64,000 bases of DNA from Neospora caninum Liverpool (taxonomy: Eukaryota > Apicomplexa > Conoidasida > Eucoccidiorida > Sarcocystidae): positions 3,924,812 through 3,988,811 of the forward strand of contig NC_018398.1 in the NCBI RefSeq assembly GCF_000208865.1, in the 5' to 3' direction. The number at the start of each line of letters is the position of its first letter. Position 1 is the stretch's first letter. The notes below the pieces were generated by a model. That model searched no databases. It saw only the letters and a program-made list of their open reading frames with translations, and was not told the origin of the DNA. Below are positions 34,017 to 47,652 of the stretch, piece after piece. The translations under genes were made by a program, and so were the position numbers.

Positions 34017-37000
34017 ATGAGTGGGGCAGCAACAACAGAGTTGGACGGGTGCGTAGTGCATCCAGATTTGGAGTACGAGAGGAAAAGATGTTCATTCAGA
34101 ATTCCGGATTTCACTTACGCACTGTATGGTCGAGAGAATTTTGCAGTCCTAACGAAGCTCCGTTCGGCTCTTGCCCGGAATCCAGCCTTTGACTTGAGAT
34201 ACTTGTGGTCGGCAGACGGAACCACACAACAGTATGTCCGGGGCTGCTGGCTAGCGGAGGAAGTTGTGAAAGTCATTCGCCAGCTGAAGTTGATTGACCG
34301 TGATGACGCTATTGGTCCTCTTCAGGTCCTGGCTGGCGAAGATATGTTTATTATGCTTCACCTAACCATGTTCCTCCCAACGCTAAAGAACATGTGTGAT
34401 GAAGAGCAGGTGAGGGAACCGTTTTATGATGAGAAGACGTTATATTATGAAAAACGTGTAGCTGTACAGGAAACATTCAATTTGCACCGTTGCCCTTGAT
34501 CCCAAATATACTAGTACAGCTACGTAAATGTAATTCTGTTTATATCGACTTACATGCACAACGCGTTTGATCATAGCCGTTTATAGATATCCGTACGAAT
34601 AGATCTAATAGTTTGCCAGTCTACATGTGGGCAGATGTAGCACTTCGTGTGTAGAGAACACTGAACTGACAGGAGATAGGGCCAGATGAAAGATACGCTA
34701 AACTGGAAGGAGGACCCATGGCGCCTCCCGTCGGAGCGACACTAAGTTTTCGCAGACAATGAATGCCGCAGGCATTGCGTTGCTTTTCAGAGAGTCTTTC
34801 CGGTACGGTAGAACTCTATTACTGCCGGTTGACACGACGTGGATGTGAGTCGCCGGCTTGTTGTATGGAACAATCATGGCGACCGGGCACGAGACTCCCA
34901 TGACGTAAATGTGTTAGTGTGATGTGAAATGTATAGCAGCCAAATAGTAGTCAAAGCGGTGTCTCAGTTATACGCGATATATCGATCTTTCGCTGAACCC
35001 ATAAATGAAGTCAGAACTCGACAGTTCTGCCCAGATATGTCTACTGTGCTCTCGTGTGGAATGCTGATGCTTTCATATGGTATTTGGCGTACCTCACACG
35101 TAACTACAGCATTCCATACATGCATCAAGAGGCATGGCAACTGATACACGAAGCTACTTAGCTAATTCATCCATAGACAAAGGACTGGCAGTGGCCAGTG
35201 CCATACGGAAGCAATTCCCTTCCGGACTCGTTTAATGTAATCTGTATCGTTTCTGACTACCACCGTTTGCAACCAAACGTATCACATTCTAATGGTATTT
35301 GGTAACAAACCTTTTCCGGGTCCAGCGACATTAACTGCCACGAATTTTATGCTTAGCAGGCGGCGGCTTTCCATGCTTCGTCCCTGAAGTTTTCCCGCTC
35401 CGTCGTCGGATGACAACGGCCGGCAAAACGTGTCCGATTGTTGGGTGTGTCGTTTTTTTCAGTCACGGTATTGGGTTCCACTAGCCAAGGATTTCCGGAT
35501 TATAGGCACCTACTGTCAGACGGAGTTAGCTCATGGGTCGAATGTTTCAGGTTTGGAAACTACTGCCGATTTTGATGACAAGACTGACGAGTGGATTCTT
35601 AACACTCCCTCCCTCCAGTCAACGAAATGGTGGCCGGGCGGACTGGCGAAATCGTGTACGCACTGTGTATGCATGGCTCGTCTTCGAATCCATGGCAAAG
35701 ACTACGGAGTACACCCTTTCATCCTTCAGGTTAGGCAAAAGCTGCCCCGCTTGTACTTGGCAACGTACCCACAGTTAGTGCACCAGTTTGTTTCCGGTTG
35801 TATATAATCGGCGTATGCATCCTTGTGCCTTCTAGTGTGTATCCGTGATAACGATGGATTTATAGCGAATGTACCAGCATTGCTATTCTCTTTTGTGTCG
35901 CGTTGTGCATCATGGAAAATCCGTAGAAAAGCAACCGCTTGCGGTCAGGAATGAATTCGAAATTCCGTGTCGTTGGTTCCTGTCATTTGCAAACTCATTC
36001 CTTCGTCCAGGTCCGTGACTTAAATACTCACGAAAGTCTCCCTGGGGTTACGTTGTTTCACATTGGCAAAAAGCTTGGCTACAACAGCATGGACAATGGC
36101 GGTGTTCAGCTGTGCAACGTACGAATACCACGCAGAAACCTGCTGATGAAGTATTGCCATGTGGATAGACACGGAAAATATCAACCGTTGGGGAGTAAAA
36201 AGCTCATGTACGGCACCATGACGTTCACACGGAAACAAATCATCATGGCTGCTGGACCGCAGCTTGCCAAGAGCGTCGTGATAGCCATTCGGTGAGAGAG
36301 TTCGAAAAATCTTGGACAAGCAATGCCAGTTCAGGCTTGTAAAGGACTCTCGCTGACATCTGTTTCTGAGGCAAGTCCCCCTCGTTGATCTGCTACAGGA
36401 ACGGGCAGTGACACGCATCTTTGGAACTGAATGTCTTATGCCTTAACCAGCAAGTGTGGTAGTTTTTGCCAGAGATTTGTCCCATTGTACGTACGTAGAC
36501 TGTAGCGTACAGCTCGGTTTGACGCTGTGTTGGGAATCATAACGTGAACAAAGCATGGCCTTTCTGGACAACACCATTGTCGTGTCGATGCCTTTGCGCC
36601 GCCCTCAGGTATAGTGCCGTTCGGCGGCAGTTTCCGATGACTTTGAAGAAGCCCGAAAGCATGGACAACAGTCGGGAAGCAGAAGTTCAAGTTTTGGATT
36701 ACAGCACTCAACAGATCACCCTGTTTCCACTCCTCGCGGCAGCTGTTGCGTACACTGTCACGGGGATATGGATGGATTCATTCTACAACGCCTTTATCGT
36801 AAGCTTACGTTTTAGAAAGGAGAGCAGGTCTGAGACTCTTTTCAGAAAAACGCGTTCAGATGTGTTTTGGCTATACCAGCTTTTTCTTGTCATATATATA
36901 TATACAGATCCCTCTATTCACAGGCCTTTATCTCCGTCTGCAGAGATGTATCGATTTTATATAGGGACACACTGATGTACGTTGCGCAGATCTGCGTTTA

Positions 37001-39053
37001 GGCGGCGCCCGAAAAAGCTATATCGTGTGTGGAAGGGTGGACCTGTGTTCGGGTGCGGAGAATCGCTTGGTGTCTGTTGTTTGTTCTGAGTTTTCGATGA
37101 GCCTTCTTTTTCACCGGTAGTCAGCGCGGTTCTCATGGGTGTCACGGCTAAATCATCCTTTCGTTGTAACTGTACAGCTTTCATCTCACGGAGTGAGCGT
37201 AATGCGAGGCACGTCATAGCTCGTGTAAACGATGTCGCGACCTCCGTCGGCAGCTCGAATCACCATTTTCTCCATTTCCCTTGTTGTCATGTGCTTTCTC
37301 CTTCCAGGAGGACTCTAAGAAGGGCGATTTGTCGAAACTTGAGGAAATACATGCAGTGACGAGTTGCCTCAAAGCGATGATGTCTCTGACCGTAGCAGAC
37401 GGAATGGAAAAGTGCAGAAAGGCCTGCGGAGGTCATGGATTTCTGCTTGCTTCAGGCATCCCAATCCAATTCGTTAACTTCGTGCCGGTCGCCACATATG
37501 AGGTACATATTTAATTACGTCATTGTGTATGATTTAATGTGCGCAAGGCTCAACGTTATCTATTGCTGGTCTTTTAGTTCTTTGCGTTGCTATGGAAAAG
37601 CCTCTCCAAAGGAAGGCGATGCAGCGTCAAAACGCTCCATGTCTGGCACCACTGTCGAGTACACGCTGAGACAACCACACGCGTTGCTTTCCACTCCACG
37701 ACGCCGTTTCTTCTTTGCTGTTCTTTAGGGTGATAGAGTCGTTCTTTCAGTCCAGACAGCGCGCGTGCTCTTGAAAATTGTCCAAAGGAGAATGACTAAC
37801 AAAGCCCCCAAACACTCGCTTATTGGCACCACCCTCGAATATATTCATACTTTCGACCCCTTTGGAGATCATCAGCCTCCCGCTCCTGAAAACACCCCTT
37901 GGTTCGATCTCGACTGGCTTTTGGAGATTTTCAAGAGAAGGTGGGTGCCGGCCGTGGGAGAGGGAAACACGGCATTGAAGAAACTCCATTACCCGTTGAA
38001 GATGCTATTTCGCGCTGCTTTAACAACTACCGAGTGCGTCTAGGCATCACCCTCTACTTGAAAACGCTCAATGGGGGTTGTATGGGCTTTGCCCTTTGCT
38101 TACCAGCTCTACCGACACGTATTTTCGAATATGGACATGCAGAATAAAATGCGTGTGTCTACATGCATACAGTGTATATAGCGTGGAAGCGCGAGAAAAG
38201 TTTTTTGTCCATACTGTGAGTACAAATATTCATATATATGGCTGTAGGCGAGACTGTTGCTGTGTTTGCAGATCGTGTGGGTTGGTCTACAAGGCAGCGC
38301 AACAGTTTGCGGCGGAGACGAGCAATGGAAAAGGCATGATGGAAGCCCTAGATATGGTCAAGGTTGAGTTCACTCGTCTGGGTACGGCGCATGCTGAAGT
38401 TCTTGTTTTGCAATTCTTTCTTGAAGCGGTGAAGCGTGTTGAGCGTGATGAGGTGCGGGAAGTCTGGGTCGATTTGTGGCTGTGCCTCGCCCACTCGTGG
38501 TGCGATGAGCATTTTGGGGAGTTTGTGATTACAAGAGCTCTTGGCCCTGATCACCACGACGGCCTGATGGTTGCCTTCAAATCTGTTCTGAGAAAAATCC
38601 GCCCGAATGCCGTTGCCATTGCTGACGCCTTTTGGATCCCAGACCAGTTGTTGAACTCTGCGTTAGGCAGGTGAGAACGGGATTGCGAAGCGTTGTCCAA
38701 GCACAAACGCGCGCGGAATTCTCCGGCACACACGTCTTTGTCGCTCTCCCTACTTTATCCATCGCAAGCACTTCGACTTGCCTAGAGGCGTGTTTTTGAC
38801 CGAGGCAACAATCGTGTGAGTGCCTTGGACCCTGTCCCAGTGCGCAGAGAGCGCGGTGCTCCAGCTTTCATTCAACTCGACGTGCGGGTATATGTGCAGG
38901 TACGACGGCCGAGTGTACGAAGCCTTGTTGAACTCGACGAAAATGGAGCCTTTAAATCGAATGGATGTCCCTCCAGGGTACCTTGAGCATATTCAATACA
39001 TTCTGCATCCGGAGCGAAGAAAAAACACGACTACGACTCCCTGCAAGCTCTAG
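34017..39053 (+). CDS. ACX: Acyl-CoA oxidase (peroxisomal type, FAD-dependent), 8 exons, C-terminal CKL
   Basis: Acyl-CoA oxidase performs the first step of peroxisomal beta-oxidation, converting acyl-CoA to trans-2-enoyl-CoA and reducing O2 to H2O2. Exons: 34017-34409, 35463-35729, 36011-36291, 36609-36798, 37308-37502, 37729-37940, 38272-38670, 38900-39053, giving 696 residues, typical of the family. Hallmarks are in order: GTYCQTELAHGSN, LETTADFD, STKWWPGGLAKS, YSAVRRQF, ACGGHGF and VATYEGDRVVLSVQTAR. Glu442, the last codon of exon 5, sits where the catalytic Glu of the rat enzyme (FEGEN motif) lies. No frame break or missing motif is seen, so the gene looks intact. The protein ends PCKL; CKL fits the PTS1 consensus [SAC][KRH][LM], pointing to peroxisomal import, which has been debated for Apicomplexa. 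The gene is intron-rich with long introns, including ~1 kb after exon 1. Confidence 0.95.
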
Positions 39054-39259
39054 AGTCTCTACGCAACATCGGCGGCTCAGCCCAACTCCTTTCCTCGGGT
39101 TTTATGCATCAGAATGATGAGATAAAGTGGATGCTGCTAGAGGGGATTCACCCGGAAGCTACTCGAGAACTCTTTGCGTGGTGTTGAGTTTCACGGAAAC
39201 AAAACTATTTTCTCTCTTCTGGAGATTCTATCTTAGCGCTGCCGTCTGCGAACCCGCGC

Positions 39260-39309
<50 letters not shown>

Positions 39310-41316
39310 GCGCAGACTCGAGCATGCCTCTGGAAGTCAACTCTTGGGAAATTGCGTATACTGACTTATCATTTTTATCGCAACCATGGCGCGAACGCCA
39401 CCGTTGAGCATCTTGGCTCAGTTTAGCCGAATAAGTTATATTTATGCCTCCTGTTCCACACATGTGCAACTCACCACTGTAACACGGTACACTGGTTCTG
39501 TGAGGATATGTGTTCGCTCGGTGGCTCATAAGGTGTGTTGCAACGAAGTTAGGAAGTTGAAAGAATAACCCTGTTTTCGCAGTCAGTTCACCAGCGATGC
39601 TGACGCGTGTGTGCGGACATAAATTTCCGGCCTTCAGTCTCTCAAGACCGACAGTTGCTCCGTTCACCCGTCCGTGACGATGCAGAAGACACGGACACTT
39701 TGCGACATGTATATCTGTTCCACAGCACCGCAGTGTGACGTGCTGAAGACGAAATGCTGTAGGAAAGAGAACGGGGGAAAGTACGGAAGCTTCCGCTGCC
39801 AAGAACTCATCGTTGACATGAGCATATAAAACATCGCACAGCGACACCTGCACGTAGTGCTGAGGCAGAAGATCCAGTAACCGAGTACGCACGGTTTGCC
39901 AATCAGACCCTCTGTCGTGACTCAGGAGCATTACCTCCTCGAGATCCATTAATTCGAGCAACAGAATCTGCACGTATACATGTGTGTATCACATATAATG
40001 CGTACGTGGTACATGTGAGTATACACACATAGACGCCAGATACATTACTCGTTACAGTACCTAAGTTTTGTGGAAGGTCCCCAGGAAAAAATATACCCAC
40101 CTACAACGCTCTTGTATCGTGCACATATCTGCATTGCAACACGCAAGACATCCCCGACGAGTTCCCAAATTGCAGACGCATGCAACGAGCTACCGATCAC
40201 GCCGGTGAAGACTGTTGTCGCTACATGCGTGGCTTCAGAACCGGGTCTTGACAGTCTCTCCGTCCTGGTTGGGTAACGCACTCTGTAGACATCCTCCTGT
40301 TTCCTCGCTTCGTCTGAAACTCGTCACCCCAAAGCGCCGCTCTCCAGTCCCACGGCAGCGCGGGCGTGTTCACGGCGACGCCACAGGCCATTAGTTTAAC
40401 AGCCGTTTTTCGACAGAATTCTTCCCCGCAAAAGTAATTCCTTGAACTTGAAATCTCCCTCTCATTAATGACCCTAGTGCAACAGAGCTTCTGGTCGGGT
40501 GCAACAGCCTAGAGCGACTAGGCAGCTTCGCGAGAGAACCTGCAGATACACCCCGAGGGTCGTGACGGTTCCGATCGCCGACCCCCGGCTCCGTGGAGCT
40601 CCGTCCACTCGACCTTGGGCTGTTCACTTTCGTGGGATGTCGGCGGCGAGACCGCCCGCCCGGCGCTCCCTTCTGACACAAAAAACACAGTACATGAACG
40701 GGATGAGGGAAACAGTTAGGCGCAGCAGAGTCGGCGTCGCAAGCAATGCTTGACGTTTCTGCCAAGGATTGCGGTGTTTCGTTGCCACCAAAAACGATTT
40801 CATCGTTTGAGCCAAGCATGCCCCAGAAGCGTTTTTCCTTAAGTCGGCTGGCGACTGACAGCTTTGCATCAACACGTCTCAAAGCATACCACAGCCTTTA
40901 CCATTGATGGCCCTATCACCTTTTGGGGTCGAACTGGGGAAAGGCCCCGCCAGATCGAAGCAGCCGGACACTCGTCGCAGTACATACATCTGCAGCCAAA
41001 TTTCCCCATGAGAGAGACGCCTGGCGGCTTTCGCGACAACTGAACCTTCCTCGCCCCCATAGTTCTCTTCGCTGGGGAAACAAACACCACAGTCGATACC
41101 CCACCTGCACCAACGGCGGCATACCCTTAAATGTTTGCCACTCCTCTTCTGAAGCAAGATGTGAGCGCGCACGCAGCCTGACGAACGGGCCTTACAACTG
41201 AGATCGCACCGGCCCTTTGTGTAGCGTATATCACGGGGGTGGTCAATCCCACTTGAGTAATCTCTAAAGGTAGAGATTAGGCACTTGCATAAAGCGGTTT
41301 CCAACGCTAAACGTTT
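39054..41316. other. Converging 3' region, acyl-CoA oxidase and RING ligase
   Basis: Apart from the TA palindrome this contains no supported gene. Minus-strand open frames at 40391-40882 and 40879-41304 have modest coding character. They could only matter if the RING gene has another exon beyond 41317, where its final codons overlap a good splice-donor sequence. Confidence 0.45.
39260..39309. repeat. (TA)n tract flanked by GCGC inverted repeat
   Basis: About 50 bases of alternating TA with one CA interruption lie between GTCTGCG...GCGCA on the left and TGCGCAGAC on the right, so the whole block is an imperfect palindrome. Confidence 0.9.
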
Positions 41317-44300
41317 TCAGCTTACCGAAGGGAATCCCGCATTCAAGCTCTCAGGGCGATACGGTTGCAGAGACCCCCATTTCCTTCGCTCATCTCGGGA
41401 CGTCGAGGGCATCACCTCGTTTTTCAGGTTTTCATTTGAGCTGCCATCCGTCGTGTCCGACGGGCCGTCTCGAACCGTCTCTTGGTCACTTTCGCAGCTG
41501 ACATCGTCTGCCTCTCCAGCTTCCACTTCTTCATGTCTCTCTGGTGCATCGCATCTACGAAAGACACATTCCACGACGCGAGGGCCCCTCGTTAGTGGCG
41601 CTCTTCTCTGCCCGCTGGTATCCTCGGCAGGCCGTCCACGTGATGCGGAACCCGCCCGTTTCGCCTCTGGGGTGTCTTGAGGTGTACGAACACCCGACGG
41701 CGAGGCGCAGCGCCTCGACTCTCTGAGTATGTTCGGGGTGGTGACGCCACAAGGATTGTCTGGAGCACGCGGCACCGTAGAGTGTGAACGACACAAACTC
41801 CGTTCGTCAACTGTGGTGGGCGCGCAGCCTGCTGCCGCGCTTGGGTGGGCCCAGGTGGAGGGCGAAGACACCGCAGCAGTCTCCAGGAATCCTCCACAGT
41901 GCACAGTGCCGATTTGCACCACCGCCCTAGCGGAAGTTGCATCTGCAGGAAAAGGCCCCCGCGCCTCGTCGGTGTTGTTTTCGGAGATTCCTCCAGAGAC
42001 TTCAGCCGACAACTCTGCACTCTCTGACTGCCAGACGGACCGACGCGAGGAGCCCCTGGAGCACGTTCGCTGGGGTGTCTGTACAGCTGAGACAGAAGGG
42101 GGGCCCTGCGCGTTTCCACCGGGAAAAGCGCAGGCCTTTTCTTCCCCGTTGTCGCGAAGTTCTGGGTCTCTGGTTCGCTGCTTTTCGGCGCTAGGCGACG
42201 GCGAGTTCAGGAAGTGAGCAATGAAGGAAGGAACACTGGACGCAGTTTGTTTGCTTCGTGCTGCAGAGGAAGGCGACGCGCAAATCCCCGCTGGCCACGC
42301 GCGCGCTGACAATCTTCCGATCTGCTCTTTGCGCCGAGGGCAGTCGCCCCAAGAGGCGAGACGCGCGCCGTCGGGCACGTGCTCGGACGATGCATGTGCG
42401 ATCTGGGGAGAGACCGAGGCGGCAGCTGGCGAAGTTTGTGCGTTGCGCGACAGCGGCGGAGAGGCGCAGGAAGGCCAAAAAGACTGAGAGGAGGCAATCG
42501 ACGCGGAGGAAACAAAAGTGCCGGAAGCAGTGGAAGCCGACCCAACAGGAAAGGGAGGGGAAACAGCAGACGAAGACGGAGGCGCAGTGGCAGAGGAAGA
42601 ACTCGAAGAGGAGGACCCGGAAGATGCCGAGGCAGACGAGAGGTGGGCGACACGGTGGATTCTACCGCTCGCGCTCAATACACGAGAGGGTGACTCACAG
42701 TGGGACGGGCGTGTGTGGAGCGAAGGAAAGGCCCCAGGTTCTCCCCTCTGTTCCGTTGTGTCAGGGTCTTCGAGCAGAGACGCTACCTCGCTGTTCAGCT
42801 GCGTTTGTTCGTCATCTTGCTCGTGCTCGTCTTGTGTTCCTCCACCCTGTACGTCGTGTGCACCAACTTCCGTCGATTGCTGTCTCCTTTGTCTCCTTCG
42901 CCGCCATCCTTCTTCTTCCTCTGCGTCCGCCGCGTCTTCCACTTGGTAGACGCGCGGAGATGATGGCCCGCTAACTTCCTCGCGACTCGCCTCGGCGCGT
43001 CTGAGATCTCTCGAAAGAACGTGCGTCCTACCATCCCCAGCTCGCCTTCTCCTAAAAAACAGAAATGCAGTCTCTCGATCATCCTCGTCGTCGTCTCGTC
43101 GTCGTTTCCGCCAAGATGTCTCCTCCTCCTCTTCGACACTCAGCCGCTCGTCGCCCCGTTGAGGGCGACCGACTAGCCACGCCCCAGCAAAATCCGAAGG
43201 GAACTCCTCGCGTCTGTCTTCTGCGGCGCGTCTCTCCTGATCCTGATTCTCGCGGTTCGCTTGTCTGCCTGCGAAGCCTTCTCTCCCGCCCTGTCTTTCG
43301 ATCTCGCCATTTCTGCGCTCCCCACCCTCGCTGTCACTGTCGCCTCTGCGCTCGTCCACGGCTCTTTCGGCGTCGCCCGGTCGATGCTTCGCTCGACACT
43401 TTGCCACATCCCTCGGCACCCTTTCGTCGAGGATCGCCGCCCGAGACGCCCGGGGCTCGTCGCCGCCTGCTGCGCGCTCTCGGCGAGACAGAGAAGGAAA
43501 GGGCGGAGCAGGCGGAAGGCGCGTGTGCTGCCTGCTTGATGGGAGCGGAACATCTGCTTTGCCTCGCCTCTCTTCTCTCTGCCGGTCAGACCGACTTTTT
43601 ATGAGAGGACACGAAGACGATGAAGACACGGATGAAGAAGAAGACGAGGCTGAAGAAAAGGATGAAGAAGTAGATGAGGCTGAAGAAGAGGATGACGAAG
43701 CCGAGGAAGACGACGAAGGAAGAGAGGGACCCCTTTTATCTCGCTGTTCTTCTTTGATTCTCTCTGGTATGTTTGTGGAGGAAGCCGCGCTCGTCTCCTC
43801 GCGTTTGCTTTCGCTCGGAGGCCCGACTCGAGTCGCCTCGGCAAGCGCAGATCCGCTGAGTTTCCGTCGAAGGAGAAAACTGAGGAAACCAGAGACAGCA
43901 AGAGCACAGATGGGCGAGACCAACGAAGAGGTGACGCAAATGCGTCGACACCGGAAAGAAAAGTGGAAGGCTGAGGCAGAACTCAAGGGATGCGAAGGGA
44001 GGAAACACGCAGAAACAAGTCTGGACATGCGACACCGGCAGAGGCGAAAAACGCGAGAAAAGTGGAAGACAGGGAAAGGCAACAGCAGGAAAAGCCAGCA
44101 AATGCGTGTGAACACGTCTCTCGCGCCTCCTCAAAACACGGAGAGAAGAGAGAGAATGTTGTCGTGCACGAGCCGATGCTCGTCCATACGCACTTTTCCT
44201 TCTTCAGTTTTTTCATCTCCTCGGTCCGCGCAGCCTTCGACCTGAGCATACGCGCGTGGCGGGGAAGACAGCACCGTCAAGAAAGGACCAAAGCGCAAAC

Positions 44301-47300
44301 GGGTGGTTCAGGAGAGAGAAGAATCGCGGGACGGGACCGCAACGAACAGAAAAATGCACACGAGAGAGAGCAAAGACGGCGAACCGGCAGGCTTCGGCAA
44401 AGACGACATCGTGAAAACACGTTTTGAAGGTAAACGTGGGAAACTGGACACGGAAGCGGTCGAATACTTTTGTTCCGCTTTGCCACTTCCCCCTGCAGCT
44501 TTTCACTGGCCGCAGAGAACCCAGCCCAAAGCCCCCCACGGCTGGTCTCTTCCAGCGTTCCCCTTGATCTCTGTCTTCCGTCTCCATCTCGCCTCCTCGG
44601 TCCTGTCTTCCTTCGCTTTTCTCTCTTCTGGCGGCTCTCCGTCTCGCCCAGTTACCTTTTGAGGAACTCGACGAGCGGCATAATACGTGCGAGCTTCTCA
44701 TCGGCAGTCTGCAGCAAAACAGGCCCGCAGGAGATTCGCCGACTCTTCACGGACCTTCAGTCCCTCTTTTTTTCCGTCCACGTCTCTCTGCAGTTTTCCT
44801 TGCATCGCTGGCTTTCGTCCTTTTCTGCTGCGACTCCGCGCCACTACCTCCCCGCCGTGCTTCCGCGGATTCTCTCCTGTTTCCGCGTTCATTTGTCGTC
44901 CCTCTTCCTGCGCCCACCCATCTTCTCTTCTGCTCGCTGGCCTGGCCCTCGTCTTCCCTTCCCGAATCTCTCTCTCGTTTTCTCGCAGGGCCTATCTCTC
45001 TCTCTCGTCCCTGCCTAGTCCGAACGTCTTCACCCCTGCGCCCAGTCTCAGTCTCTCTGCTCCTCCCGAACTCGCGTGCCTTTCCTGAGGCTCGCAGCTT
45101 CTCTTTCCTTCTCTTTGACCCCTCCCGCTGGCATTCGCTCTCCTCCGGGTTGTTTCTCTACGACCCTCTGCGGAAACGTGGCCGCCGTTTACCAGTCCGG
45201 AGAGCTTTCGAATTTTGTCCAGCAGCGTCGCTCCGTCGGCTCGGTCTTCCTTCCTGACGACGCAAGGAGACAGAACCCGGAAATGCTGCATGCAGTGACG
45301 CTGAGTCACTCGGGACGAGCGGAGGCGACAGCGGAGGCCGATATGAAAACACACGCCACGCGGAAAAACACCAGAGACGCGCGGGGATCCACGGAGAATG
45401 CGGCACCGCTAGACGCGACGTCAAAGTCGACCGCAGCATCCTTTGAGACACACTTCCCCTTGCCGTTTGCTGGATCTGAACGTACCAGAAGACACGCGTG
45501 ATCTGAATAGGACAAGGGACAACCTTCCCAGCTTGGGACGGAGCGAGAAACTGTCGAGACACGCCTTTTGGAACTTACACAACTGTCGCTAAAAGCTGAA
45601 GAGTCTGGCACTTTTTGGCGAGCTTTTGGTATTTTTCTTCCAGGACGCGTCGATTCTCCTCGTACGTGCGGAAGGCGTTCTCGCGGCTCTCTTCTTCACG
45701 GACGCGTGCCTCTTCGAGAGTCTCTACACGAGAGGCCAGTTTCGTTTTCTGTTCCTCCTCAGAGCGAAGAAGACGCACGAGCTCCTCCTCCCGAGCCTGC
45801 AGGAAAACCAAAGAAGACGTGCCGGAAGGATACAACCAGGACAGCTCCATGCAGAGATGCGCGGGAAAGGGGGAACGCGCAGGTTGAAAGAGGGGTGGAG
45901 GAGGGGTTACGGAACGTAACAGACCTCCAGGCAAAGATCTTGACATTCTGTTTCCAATTCCCCGTGGTAAGCACAGTCATTGAATGGCTGAAGAAGCATT
46001 TATAGGTTATGCAGAGGGCGAAGAAATCAGAGAGAGGGCGAAACGGTCAGAGCGAGGGAGAGGGAAAGAGAGACACGACCCAGAGGAGACAGGAGGTAGA
46101 CAGGAGGTAGACAGGAGGGAGACAGGAGGCGCAAAGGCAAAACAAACTGCTAACGCTAGAAAGGCCGAAGAGAAGCACTCGGCGAAGATGGGAAGGTGAC
46201 ACACACAGATGACAGCAGAAGACGTATGGACCTGAAAGAACGAGGACAAAGACGAGCCGACAAAAACAAATCACCAACACCAGGCTCGTGGGCGACATAT
46301 GCAACAGGACGGACGCCTCGTGAGAAACTCCGCGTGGCCTTCGCTCCAGTTCGGGTTTTTGACAGTCGACAGAGACGGGATTGCCTGGCTTGTGCCGTTC
46401 GCTTTTTGTTTTGCCTTTCGGCTTTTGAGTGCTTGAGCCAGGTCCAGAAAGGCATTTACCTCAAGGGCTTCGACCGCCGCAGCTCGGGAAGTCGCTTCCT
46501 CTCGCGCGGCCAGCTTCTCTCGGCGCTCCTCCCTCAGTTCCTGAGAGTCCAGTGCGAGACGCAGAGAGCAGGAGAAAGAGCGAGGCGAGGTGAACACAGG
46601 CGAGCAGTGGCGCGCCAGAAATGGAAACGAAGCTGCGCGGGAGGCGGCGGAGAGGGAGAGACTTCGAGAGGCGAGAAGAAGAGAGAAGTCGAGAGGGAGG
46701 TCGAGGGGAAGGAGAGAAGATATCAGCGCGAAACGCGGGAGCGTCCCAGGGGGCAGAGAGAAACTTTCGACGCAGAATCAGCCACATGTGCACAGGATGC
46801 ACAGAACGTCCGTTCCGGAAACGGCATCTACTGACCATCTCGAGTCTGCGGATCCTGGTCTCTGGATCTTCGTTCTCAGCGCCTGAAATCGCGAAGAAAA
46901 CACACAGGCGAACAGAAGCCGTAAAAAGACGAGACGAGACAGCCGAGGCACCGCAAGGAGCCTGGAGTCAGCAAAGCGGGAACGAAGCTGAGCGCGCGCG
47001 AGTGCGAACGAAAAGCGTCGAAAACAGGACAGGGAAAAGGAAGAGAAAACAAACCGAGATAACACGGAGAAGGAAAAGAACGCGGAGCGCAAAGAGGACA
47101 AGAACAGCGAGCCCAAATACAAATAGGACAGAGGAAACGCGTTTCAAAGTGGGGGGTTGCGCCTTACTCGAGGAAGATGGGAGAGACGAGACACGAGCTG
47201 CAGGGTCAGGAAGATCAAAGTGAAGCGAGAGAATGTACCGGCGAGAAGCATACTCCTTTGCACAGTACGGACAGGAAGGCTTCTGCGCTCGGCCGCCCCG

Positions 47301-47621
47301 CTGCTTGAACCACTTCTCGATGCTGCACAAGCGTCGGCCAGGGAGAAAGGCGAGAGGAAACAGAAGCAAAATCGAAGGCGAACACGAAGCAGACGCACGG
47401 CAAGGAGACTGCGAGACTGGCCAGAGGCGGGGAACAGGAAGTGGACCAGGCAAGAGCGAGAGGAAGAGGGCACCGGAGACAAACAACGAGACGGACGGTT
47501 AGAAGAAAGGGGAGAGATAAAAGACGTTAAAAAAATGTCCGGGTCTCTTGGAAGACACCCTGGCTCCACGCGGTCTCCAAACGTTGGTCCCTCTGTCTCT
47601 CTCTTCATACACAGATAGATG

Positions 47622-47652
<31 letters not shown>

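Noticed and set aside
34017..39053. Acyl-CoA oxidase as a pseudogene
   Set aside because: Stops between coding blocks all lie in introns bounded by GT-AG with matching phases. The full motif set and catalytic Glu are kept.
41317..44115. 932-codon minus-strand frame as a stand-alone gene
   Set aside because: Its first ~79 codons are pyrimidine-rich intron sequence. A TTTCCTCAG acceptor at 43880 joins in phase to the upstream RING/coiled-coil exons, so it is the last exon of the RING ligase.
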